9,875 nt of DNA from Ignavibacteriales bacterium UBA6490 (GTDB taxonomy: Bacteria; Bacteroidota; Ignavibacteria; Ignavibacteriales; Ignavibacteriaceae): positions 1 to 9,875 of the forward strand of contig DJMM01000020.1 of the NCBI GenBank assembly GCA_002435365.1, read 5' to 3'. The notes under the pieces were generated by a model. The model had not been told where the DNA came from and made no database searches. It saw only the letters and a list, made by a program, of their open reading frames with translations. A program made the translations under genes and the position numbers. Shown one piece after another: positions 1-6,569 of this stretch. Each line of letters opens with the position of its first letter. Position 1 is the first letter of the stretch.

Positions 1-507
1 CACGGGCGCTTTATAATCTCAGAAGATCATTTTACAATAGACAATTCGAAATTCTTATCCCAGCGCATAATTACAGCTCGCTTAAGGAAAGCCGACTCCG
101 CTGCATTGTTTGCAGTAACAGCCGGAAGTTACTTCGAGGAATACTCAAAAAAATTAATCTCTGAAGGTGATATATTTAACGGGTATCTTATTGATGCTGC
201 GGCATCTGAGATTGCTGAAGCCGGGGCGGAATGGATTGAAAAGAAAATAGATAACTTTGCCGCCGGTTTAACATTAAATACGACAAGCAGATACAGCCCG
301 GGGTATTGCGGCTGGCTTGTCAGCGAGCAGCATAAATTATTTTCATTCCTTCCGGAGAATTTTTGCGGTATTAAATTAACTGAAAGCGCATTGATGCTGC
401 CTGTAAAAAGTATAAGCGGCATTATAGGTGTCGGAAAAAATGTGAAAAAGGAAGAGTATGAGTGTGCAATATGTGAGGACGAAAACTGTTTCAGACGGAA
501 TATCTGA
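1..507 (+). CDS. Vitamin B12-dependent methionine synthase activation (reactivation) domain protein, 5'-truncated
   Basis: The frame is open from the first base, so the gene begins before the window and 168 residues are visible. In this family the domain binds S-adenosylmethionine and, with a flavodoxin-like reductant, re-methylates oxidised cob(II)alamin on methionine synthase in the cytoplasm. The diagnostic motif RYSPGYCGW (bases 289-315) corresponds to the AdoMet-binding RxxxGY motif of the MetH C-terminal domain. It is followed by LTESALMLPVKSISG (bases 376-420), matching the conserved ES-x-AM-x-P...SG stretch. The protein ends 18 residues after a short Gly-rich turn, with a Cys-rich tail (YECAICEDENC). 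There is no catalytic methionine synthase sequence before it in the visible part, so it is probably a free-standing reactivation protein, as known for organisms whose MetH lacks this domain. It could instead be the C-terminus of a longer fusion cut off by the window edge. An internal TTG at 106 is open but lies inside the conserved domain and is not the start. Confidence 0.88.
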   Translation, partial: HGRFIISEDHFTIDNSKFLSQRIITARLRKADSAALFAVTAGSYFEEYSKKLISEGDIFNGYLIDAAASEIAEAGAEWIEKKIDNFAAGLTLNTTSRYSPGYCGWLVSEQHKLFSFLPENFCGIKLTESALMLPVKSISGIIGVGKNVKKEEYECAICEDENCFRRNI

Positions 508-644
508 AGCTGCCCGCATCGCAGGTCATTTGTAATACTCTATAATAATTGCAGCATAAATTTTAAGTTTAAACCGGCAGATAATTTGATTTGTCACATA
601 TATCTTAGCAAATAATTGATCAATCGACAGAAAAGAAAATTTAA

Positions 645-3065
645 ATGAAAATTAAGGTTATAGTTTTTTTAATATTTTTAATTTCAGGCATAACTGCAGT
701 TTTAGGACAGGAACAGCAGAGAAGAGGCGGAAGTGTTGCAGGTTTAGTTTTGGAAGCAAAGACAGGAAAGCCCATTGAATATGCAAATATTATTCTTTTT
801 AAAAGCATTGACAGTGCTCAGGTAACAGGCACAATCAGTAATTCAGAGGGCAGGTTTTCACTGGCATCGGTACAGCCGGGTAGTTATTATGCAAGCATCC
901 AGTTTCTTGGATTTGACAGGGTTACACTGGATTTAACAGTTAGCAGCGATAATACTAATATTGACCTTGGGACAATAGAATTATCACCCGCAGCAGTTAA
1001 TCTTGATAATGTTGTGGTTGAAGGTGAAAGGAGCCCGATCTCCTACCAAATAGACAGGAAAGTAATTGATGTGAACCAGATGCCGGTGTCGGCATCCGGC
1101 AATGCTGCCGAGATCCTTGAAAACGTTCCTTCCATTACAGTGGATATTGAAGGTAACGTATCGTTGCGGGGGAGTCAGAACTTTACAGTTCTGGTTGATG
1201 GAAGGCCATCGGTCCTGGATGCTCAGGATGTTCTACAGCAGATACCGGCTGGCAGCATAGATAACATCGAGATAATTACAAATCCATCTGCAAAGTATGA
1301 TGCCGAGGGTACATCGGGCATAATTAATATTATACTGAAAAAGACAAGAACAACCGGATTCGGCGGAGTGTCAAATCTGAATGCAGGATTAAACAACAAA
1401 TACGGCGGCGATTTCCTTATTGAATATAAAGTCTCTGATATATCCGCTAATATAGGTCTTGATTATAACAACAGGTTTATGCCTTCGGACAGTAAGGAAG
1501 AGAGGACTTCCACCTTCGATAATGTAACCTCATATACAAATAGTGCAGGCATAAGTGAAAGGGGAAGAAAAATGTTCGGCTTAAGAGGGGGGTTGGAATA
1601 CAGGATCTCTGATAATGATATTATCAGTCTTATCGCCAGGTCAGGTACAAGGGAGATGAAAAGGTCTTCCAACCAGAACTGGACAAGATGGAATACTATC
1701 AATCCGCTGGTGAATCTGTCAAATAATAAAAGCTCAAGTGAGAGAAGCGGGAGTTTTTATGCATTTACTCTGAATTATCAGAAGAAATTCGGAAGCGAAG
1801 AACATCAGCTCTTATCTGAGCTTTCGTACAGAAAGAGCGATTCAGATGAAGAATCTCTGACCGAATTATTTAATGAAAATGTATTTGCAGAGGGGAGGAG
1901 GTCTACTGAATCGGGACCATCCAGGGATATTGAAATGAAGCTGGATTATACTTTGCCGTTGAGTGAATCATCAAAGTTTGAAGCAGGTTATAATGGAGAG
2001 CTCGATCTTTCTGATGAAAGTGCAGGATATTACACAGCAGACATAAACCGGAATTATCAGTTTGAAAGTCAGTACAGCCATAATGTTAATTCTGATGAGA
2101 GACAGCATTCACTTTACTCAATATATTCAGGTGAAATTGGAAATTTCGGTTATCAGGCAGGGTTAAGGGGTGAGCTTACCTATCGATCAATCAAAGTTGA
2201 TAATTTTGATGAATTCAGTATTGATGAAATAGATTTTTTTCCCGGACTGCATACATCTTATAAATTCTCCGAAGGAAAGCAGGTGATGGCAAGCTATACC
2301 AGGAGGATTCATAGGCCTCATGGATGGAGTCTTGAACCATTTTATACCTGGTCAGACGCAAATAATATCCGGATAGGAAATCCTTCTCTTAAATCCGAGT
2401 ATATTGATTCATACGAGGTGGGAATAAGTTCATTCTTCGGTGATTTATCATTTTCTGCTGAAGGATACTACCGGATCAGTAATAATAAGATTGAGGATGT
2501 ACGCTCCTTGTATGCTGAAAACGTTACTCTTACAACATTCGACAATATCGGGAAAGATTATGCGCTTGGTTCTGAGTTAATGGCCAATTTTGGTATCGGG
2601 GATTTCTGGGACATAAGGTTAATGGGTAATTTGTATAATTATAAGATCAAGGGAGCGATCCTGGGTGATCCTTTTTCAAGAGAGAGTTTTAACTGGAATA
2701 CAAGGTTGAATAATATTCTTAAATTCAGCACCAGGACCCAGTTCCAGGTTACTTTCTCCTATAATAGTCCTTCAGTTTCTGCCCAGGGAACAAGAGAAGG
2801 GTATTTATCAGCCGACATGGCTGTTAAACAGGATCTGCTGAATAGGGCACTTTCTATCACTCTGCAGCTGCGGAATGTTTTTGGTACGGCAAAACACGAA
2901 GAGACTTCGTCGGGTCCCGGATTTCATAATTACTTTTATCACGATATGGAATCGCCCATGGTTATGCTGAATGTCAAATTCAATATTAATAATTATAGGA
3001 ACGGTGAAGATAAAAGGCGCAATGAGGAAAATGATGGCGAATTTGATGAAGGAGATGAATTTTAG
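645..3065 (+). CDS. TonB-dependent receptor-like outer membrane beta-barrel protein (CarboxypepD_reg-like + plug + OMP_b-brl_3-type barrel)
   Basis: This 806-residue protein is expected in the outer membrane. A Sec signal peptide occupies residues 1-21 (Lys-containing n-region, hydrophobic core, cleavage near VLG|QE). Residues ~30-110 form a carboxypeptidase-regulatory-like beta-sandwich (GKPIEYANI, GRFSL, PGSYYASIQFLGF), typical of Bacteroidota receptors. Residues ~120-232 are a plug domain: VVVEGERSP, AAEILENVPSITVDIEGNV, SLRG, VDGRPS, and the hallmark EIITNPSAKYDAEGTSGIINI. The rest is an amphipathic, aromatic-rich barrel, followed by a charged tail of ~24 residues rich in Glu/Asp and ending in Phe. 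No SusD-type partner lies beside it, which favours the single-gene outer_membrane_3 family over a SusCD glycan importer. The substrate cannot be told from sequence. The ATG at 645 follows an A-rich stretch without an SD motif. It is probably transcribed alone, with 137 bases before it and 207 after. Confidence 0.93.
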   Translation: MKIKVIVFLIFLISGITAVLGQEQQRRGGSVAGLVLEAKTGKPIEYANIILFKSIDSAQVTGTISNSEGRFSLASVQPGSYYASIQFLGFDRVTLDLTVSSDNTNIDLGTIELSPAAVNLDNVVVEGERSPISYQIDRKVIDVNQMPVSASGNAAEILENVPSITVDIEGNVSLRGSQNFTVLVDGRPSVLDAQDVLQQIPAGSIDNIEIITNPSAKYDAEGTSGIINIILKKTRTTGFGGVSNLNAGLNNKYGGDFLIEYKVSDISANIGLDYNNRFMPSDSKEERTSTFDNVTSYTNSAGISERGRKMFGLRGGLEYRISDNDIISLIARSGTREMKRSSNQNWTRWNTINPLVNLSNNKSSSERSGSFYAFTLNYQKKFGSEEHQLLSELSYRKSDSDEESLTELFNENVFAEGRRSTESGPSRDIEMKLDYTLPLSESSKFEAGYNGELDLSDESAGYYTADINRNYQFESQYSHNVNSDERQHSLYSIYSGEIGNFGYQAGLRGELTYRSIKVDNFDEFSIDEIDFFPGLHTSYKFSEGKQVMASYTRRIHRPHGWSLEPFYTWSDANNIRIGNPSLKSEYIDSYEVGISSFFGDLSFSAEGYYRISNNKIEDVRSLYAENVTLTTFDNIGKDYALGSELMANFGIGDFWDIRLMGNLYNYKIKGAILGDPFSRESFNWNTRLNNILKFSTRTQFQVTFSYNSPSVSAQGTREGYLSADMAVKQDLLNRALSITLQLRNVFGTAKHEETSSGPGFHNYFYHDMESPMVMLNVKFNINNYRNGEDKRRNEENDGEFDEGDEF

Positions 3066-3261
3066 AAATATTTAAACTCGGTTTTATAAAAAAGTCCTCC
3101 TCATACTCCCCAGCACATCTACCGGAAGTTTGGACGTTAATGAATATATTTTGCTTCCGCAACTGTACAAAAGACAATAAAAATATTAAATTATATAAGT
3201 TCATGGAAAATTAATTATTCTGCATGTCCAGAACAGAGGGAACTTTTTTGTTAATGCATTT

Positions 3262-3268
3262 AAGGAGG
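3262..3268 (+). promoter_or_regulatory. Strong Shine-Dalgarno site of the aminotransferase gene
   Basis: AAGGAGG lies 4 bases before the ATG at 3273 and fixes that start. It is a near-perfect complement to the usual 16S rRNA 3' end. Such a strong site is uncommon in classical Bacteroidia, so it carries weight for placing the host. Confidence 0.8.
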
Positions 3269-3272
3269 AAAT

Positions 3273-4430
3273 ATGATAACTAACCGGTTAGCTGGGATGA
3301 AGGGGATTGGAGTTGACCGTTCAACAGCAATGGCTGATGCAGCCGATGATGAAAATATTCTGAGGATGGAAAACCTTGATACTGATCTGGCACCTTCCGA
3401 TGATATTATTGAAGAAACAAAAAAATCAGTTTCAGCAAAAGGAACTAACAGTTATATCCCTTATTACGGTAAACACGATCTTCGTTCTGCAGCAGCAGAC
3501 CTGGTGTCAAGGCTTTCGGGAGTAAAGTATAATTATCAGGATACTACAATTATTTCAGCCGGCGGATTAAACGGTATCTTTAATGTGCTCCTGGCACTGC
3601 TGGATCCAGGGGATGAAGTAATTATGCCCGATCCAGTCTATTCGGGATTGATAAACAGGGTACTGCTGGCAGGGGGGAAACCTGTATTTCTGCCGTCATT
3701 CATTAATAATGAAGGAGCGTGGGAAAGTTATTCGGAAATTATTGATAAGATTGTTACAAAAAAGACTAAAATTTTCCTGATGCTTAGCCCTGTTATGCCT
3801 ACAGGACAGGTCTATTCACGCAAGGATTGGGAAATAATATGCAAAGCTTGTGTAGCTGCGAATGCCTGGATGATTTATGACAGCGCCATGGGGAGAATAC
3901 TTTATGATAATCATGAGTTTATTCATCCCGCATCTTTTCCGGGTATGGCTGAGCGTACCATAACAGTAGGATCAGTTTCAAAAGAATATTGTATGACCGC
4001 TTGGCGGATTGGATGGATAACGGCACCGCCCCAGGTTTTCAATGATATTGCGTTTGTAAATATTTCAAATACTGTTTGTCCTTCAGGTATTACTCAAAGT
4101 GCAGCTGCACTTGCGCTGAGAAAACCGGATATGTTTCTGGAAAAGTATCTGCGTAAATGGCAGGCCAGGCGAGATTTTATTCTGAAAACATTAAAAGGGT
4201 ATCCTGTAATTAAACCAACTGGAGGGTGGTCCATGCTTATGGATGTTTCTAAATATGGGATTACAGGAGAAGAGGCAGCTAAAAGACTTCTTGATAAAGG
4301 TAAAATTGCTGTAACTCCAATGGAAGGATGGGGAAGCAGTGCAGGCAATTTTATCAGGTTGGTTTTTGCAAACGAACCCATTGAACGATTAGCGGGGATT
4401 AGAGAAAGGCTGGAAAAAGCTTTCAGATAA
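3273..4430 (+). CDS. Pyridoxal-phosphate-dependent aminotransferase, class I/II, atypical cofactor pocket
   Basis: This 385-residue protein is a fold-type I aminotransferase of usual length. The Schiff-base lysine is Lys237 in SVSKEYCMTAWRIGW, with the phosphate-binding Arg at 245. Asp203 (IYDSAM) fits the aspartate that contacts the PLP pyridine nitrogen, and Arg362 (NFIRLVFAN) fits the substrate-carboxylate arginine. The loop ISAGGLNGIF (residues 94-103) sits where the PLP phosphate loop begins. Two positions are unusual. The textbook NPxNPTG motif reads SPVMPTG, with Met175 for the Asn that hydrogen-bonds the PLP hydroxyl. The DEIY-type motif reads DSAM, with Met206 for the Tyr that also contacts that oxygen. 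I believe a subfamily with MP(S/T)G and 'AM-x-R' motifs exists, so this may be a lineage feature, but I cannot name its substrate. It is a cytoplasmic enzyme with its own strong SD and no clear operon partner (72 bases to the next gene). It could be a transaminase or another PLP-dependent lyase. Confidence 0.9.
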   Translation: MITNRLAGMKGIGVDRSTAMADAADDENILRMENLDTDLAPSDDIIEETKKSVSAKGTNSYIPYYGKHDLRSAAADLVSRLSGVKYNYQDTTIISAGGLNGIFNVLLALLDPGDEVIMPDPVYSGLINRVLLAGGKPVFLPSFINNEGAWESYSEIIDKIVTKKTKIFLMLSPVMPTGQVYSRKDWEIICKACVAANAWMIYDSAMGRILYDNHEFIHPASFPGMAERTITVGSVSKEYCMTAWRIGWITAPPQVFNDIAFVNISNTVCPSGITQSAAALALRKPDMFLEKYLRKWQARRDFILKTLKGYPVIKPTGGWSMLMDVSKYGITGEEAAKRLLDKGKIAVTPMEGWGSSAGNFIRLVFANEPIERLAGIRERLEKAFR

Positions 4431-4502
4431 ACTGCCTGTTTGTAAAAAAAATTTTGAATATTAAAGGATTATTAAAGTTCTCGGAATCAGGAAAGGATAA
4501 AT

Positions 4503-5162
4503 ATGTTCTTGGGTCATTTCGGTGCCGGTTTGGGTGCAAAAAAAATAGACAGCATGCCGTCTCTTGGTACTCTCTTTTTTGCATCACAGTTTATCGATCT
4601 TCTCTGGCCGATTCTGCTTTTATTCGGTATCGAAAGGGTAATAATTGAACCGGGTAATACAGTATTTACACCAATAAATTTTGTTTATTATCCTTTTTCC
4701 CATGGATTGTTAAGCGTGCTTTTATGGGGAGTGGCCTTCGGATTAGTTTATTATCTCATTAAAAAAAAATTAAAGACTGCATTTCTTCTGGGAGTTCTGG
4801 TCCTCAGCCACTGGTTCCTTGATCTTCTTGTGCATCGGCCCGATCTTCCAATTCTCCCCGGCAGCGAAATTAAAGCCGGATTAGGTATATGGAATTCTGT
4901 GTGGCTCACTGTGACACTGGAGGTGGTGGTTTTTGCAGCAGGTATTTTCTTTTATCTGAAAGCAACAAAAGCTAAAAATAAAAAAGGAAACTTCGGTCTC
5001 TGGAGTTTTATTTTCTTTCTTCTTATTATATATACGTTAAACATGTTCAGTGCTCCCCCTGATTCAGCCCAAGCAATAGGTCTGGTGGGACTTTCACAGT
5101 GGTTGCTTGTTCTGTGGGGCTACTGGATTGATAAAAACAGGACAACGGTTACCCGGGAATAA
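4503..5162 (+). CDS. Polytopic inner membrane protein, possible DUF457/YdjM-like metal-dependent hydrolase
   Basis: This 219-residue protein has about six hydrophobic segments (roughly residues 22-42, 65-86, 91-110, 130-152, 165-183 and 191-209). It carries a set of His/Asp residues in or next to the membrane: His5 (LGHFGAG), Asp32 inside the first helix, His67 (YPFSHGL), and His103, Asp107, His111 and Asp114 in the SHWFLDLLVHRPD stretch. That pattern of an N-terminal His, an (S/T)H motif and HxxxD suggests a membrane-embedded metal site, as in the DUF457/YdjM group of putative membrane-bound metal-dependent hydrolases. The family call is from motif layout only and the biochemical role is unknown. 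The ATG at 4503 is supported by AAAGGA 5 bases upstream. The stop codon lies 2 bases before the next gene's ATG, so the two are very likely co-transcribed. Confidence 0.75.
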   Translation: MFLGHFGAGLGAKKIDSMPSLGTLFFASQFIDLLWPILLLFGIERVIIEPGNTVFTPINFVYYPFSHGLLSVLLWGVAFGLVYYLIKKKLKTAFLLGVLVLSHWFLDLLVHRPDLPILPGSEIKAGLGIWNSVWLTVTLEVVVFAAGIFFYLKATKAKNKKGNFGLWSFIFFLLIIYTLNMFSAPPDSAQAIGLVGLSQWLLVLWGYWIDKNRTTVTRE

Positions 5163-5164
5163 AT

Positions 5165-5764
5165 ATGAAAAAACTATTTCTAATTATTATTGTCATAACG
5201 TTTTCAGAAACATTTTCGCAAACATCGGTTTCTCCCGATACCTTCAGAGTAAAGTTTGAGACCACCAAGGGAGAATTTATAATTGAAGCATACCGGCAAT
5301 GGTCGCCGTTTGGTGCAGACCGGTTCTTTGAGCTTGTGAACAAAGGGTATTATGATGGTCTTCCCATATTCCGGGTGGTTAAGAACTTTGTGGCACAGTT
5401 CGGTATTTCCAATGATTATGCTGAAAATATGAAATGGGAAAAAAGTGCAATACCGGATGAACCTGTCATGGCCAGCAATCTGAAAGGGGTTTTGTCGTAT
5501 GCCAGGTCTGGAGTTGATACCAGATCCACGCAACTGTTCATTAATCTTAAAGATAATATCCGTCTTGATACAATAACTTACTCCGGTGTAAGGGGATTTC
5601 CACCGATCGGAAGAATAATTGAAGGGATAGAAGTCATAGATTTATTGAATTCTGAATATGGAGAAAAGCCTTCACAGGATTCAATTACAGTTAGCGGCAG
5701 GAAATATACCGAAAGAGTGTTCCCTAACATGGATTACATAAACAAAGCCGCTGTTATAAAGTAA
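5165..5764 (+). CDS. Exported cyclophilin-type peptidyl-prolyl cis-trans isomerase
   Basis: This 199-residue protein starts with a signal peptide (MKKLFLIIIVITFSETFSQ, cleavage near residues 18-20), so it acts in the periplasm. The cyclophilin domain covers residues ~27-185. It begins with FETTKGEFIIEAYRQWSP, where the family normally has a strand and an 'AP' turn. The catalytic arginine is Arg70 (PIFRVVKNFVAQFG), the family glutamine is Gln78, and TRSTQLFINLKDN (residues 119-131) supplies the substrate-binding Gln123 and Phe125. IGRIIEGIEVID (148-159) is the usual closing strand. The His that precedes the catalytic Arg in eukaryotic cyclophilins is Phe69 here, a change common in bacterial members. 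It probably helps fold envelope proteins. The ATG lies 2 bases after the stop of the membrane-protein gene and has no good SD of its own, so translation is probably coupled. Confidence 0.93.
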   Translation: MKKLFLIIIVITFSETFSQTSVSPDTFRVKFETTKGEFIIEAYRQWSPFGADRFFELVNKGYYDGLPIFRVVKNFVAQFGISNDYAENMKWEKSAIPDEPVMASNLKGVLSYARSGVDTRSTQLFINLKDNIRLDTITYSGVRGFPPIGRIIEGIEVIDLLNSEYGEKPSQDSITVSGRKYTERVFPNMDYINKAAVIK

Positions 5765-5881
5765 CATCAGCCTATTTATTCCTGACTCAGCGGTTAATAA
5801 TATATTTCCGAAGTGATATCTGACCACACTGATTTATAATTATATATATTAAATTAAGTTAAATGGTCCATTAAAATTAAC

Positions 5882-5886
5882 AGGAG
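5882..5886 (+). promoter_or_regulatory. Shine-Dalgarno site that decides the DUF1579 gene start
   Basis: AGGAG lies 5 bases before the ATG at 5892. A GTG at 5886 is in the same frame but overlaps this site and has no SD at a useful distance, so the ATG is the better start. Confidence 0.7.
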
Positions 5887-5891
5887 TGTTT

Positions 5892-6461
5892 ATGAAAAAA
5901 TTCTTAATATTCATTGTTCCCTTGCTGCTATTTTCTGCTGATCTTAAGGCGCAGGACACTGACCAGGATGAAATGATGAAGGCATGGCAGGAGTATATGA
6001 CCCCTGGTCCTATGCATGAAATACTTGCCAGGAATGTAGGAACATGGAAAGCTGAAATGACGACCTATGATAATCCCGAAGCTCCTACAAAATCTGAGGG
6101 AATATCAACTTATGAAATTATTTTAGGCGGTAGATATCTTCAGGGAAAGCATAAAAGTGAATTTGGCGGAATGGAAATGAATGGCATTGAAATTACCGGT
6201 TACGATAACGCAAAAAAGAAGTTTTTTTCAGCATGGCTGGATAACTTCGGAACAGGATTGCTTTACCAGGAAGGCGATTATGATGAGGCTGCAAAAACTC
6301 TTACGTTATCGGGCTCTTCAATCGATCCTTTCGGCAAGGAGATAAAAGTTAGACAGATCCTTAAAAACTTTGATGAAGAAACATCGTATATGGAAATGTA
6401 TATGGAGCAGGACGGTAAAGAAACGAAATGGATGGATATTAAATTTACCAGGGTAAAATAG
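5892..6461 (+). CDS. Exported DUF1579 family protein
   Basis: This 189-residue protein has a clear signal peptide (residues 1-20, MKKFLIFIVPLLLFSADLKA, cleaved before Gln21), so it is periplasmic or secreted. The mature part matches DUF1579: an N-terminal GP-MHEIL...NVGTWKAEMTTYDNP stretch (residues ~39-62), then 'EGISTYEIILGGRYLQGKH' (69-87), then GYDNAKKKFFSAWLDNFGTGLLYQEG (103-128), and a final strand ending in 'KFTRVK'. The family forms a lipocalin-like beta-barrel of about this size, but no member's function is well established to my knowledge, so none is assigned. It stands alone: 127 AT-rich bases separate it from the isomerase gene, and an intrinsic terminator follows at 6484-6520. 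The start at 5892 is chosen over the in-frame GTG at 5886 because of the AGGAG site. Confidence 0.9.
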   Translation: MKKFLIFIVPLLLFSADLKAQDTDQDEMMKAWQEYMTPGPMHEILARNVGTWKAEMTTYDNPEAPTKSEGISTYEIILGGRYLQGKHKSEFGGMEMNGIEITGYDNAKKKFFSAWLDNFGTGLLYQEGDYDEAAKTLTLSGSSIDPFGKEIKVRQILKNFDEETSYMEMYMEQDGKETKWMDIKFTRVK

Positions 6462-6483
6462 GAGTAAATATATTTTGGAATTC

Positions 6484-6520
6484 AGGGCTCTTTGCTTTTC
6501 TTCAGTGCAAAAGCCCTTTT
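6484..6520 (+). terminator. Intrinsic (rho-independent) terminator after the DUF1579 gene
   Basis: The left arm AGGGCTcTTTGC (6484-6495) pairs with GCAAAAGCCCT (6507-6517) through 11 base pairs with one bulged C at 6490. The loop is 11 bases, and a short T-run (6517-6520) and more T-rich sequence follow. It lies 22 bases after the stop codon at 6461 and only 50 bases before the activase ATG. It therefore separates the DUF1579 gene from the glycyl radical operon, or could act as a leader attenuator if transcription starts upstream. Confidence 0.8.
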
Positions 6521-6535
6521 CTGTTAATTATTTTC

Positions 6536-6559
6536 AGTCAGATCAATTTTCTGATTTTT
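6536..6559 (+). other. Small second hairpin with T-tract in the leader of the glycyl radical operon
   Basis: AGTCAGA (6536-6542) can pair with TCTGATT (6550-6556) in a 7-bp stem that includes one G-U pair, with a 7-base loop and a run of T up to 6559. It is AT-rich and weak. It may be a back-up terminator, a leader structure or chance. It ends 10 bases before the activase ATG. Confidence 0.3.
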
Positions 6560-6569
6560 CGGATCATAT

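Noticed and set aside
2986..3204. 72-residue - strand open frame partly in the gap after the outer membrane protein gene
   Set aside because: It overlaps the 3' end of a real gene, has no recognisable domain and no clear ribosome binding site; the gap itself shows no other coding signal.
3066..3272. Possible promoter (TTTG ... TATATTTTG around 3125-3150) or riboswitch before the aminotransferase
   Set aside because: Spacing between the elements is ~12 bases and the second element does not match TAnnTTTG; no conserved riboswitch core was seen.
4431..4470. Possible terminator after the aminotransferase (AAAC/GTTT pairing followed by A and T runs)
   Set aside because: The stem is only 4 AT-rich pairs, too weak to support.
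4454..4648. Small open frame on the + strand overlapping the start of the membrane-protein gene
   Set aside because: It begins with TTG without a ribosome binding site, overlaps a well-supported gene in another frame, and its protein looks like no family.
5204..5533. Open frame on the - strand opposite the prolyl isomerase
   Set aside because: The + strand protein has a complete cyclophilin motif set and signal peptide, so the - strand frame is a shadow. The same holds for - strand frames at 129-422, 1463-1702, 4094-4381, 5149-5343 and 8710-8904.
5886..5891. GTG at 5886 as the DUF1579 gene start
   Set aside because: It overlaps the AGGAG site; the ATG at 5892 gives a normal signal peptide start with proper spacing.
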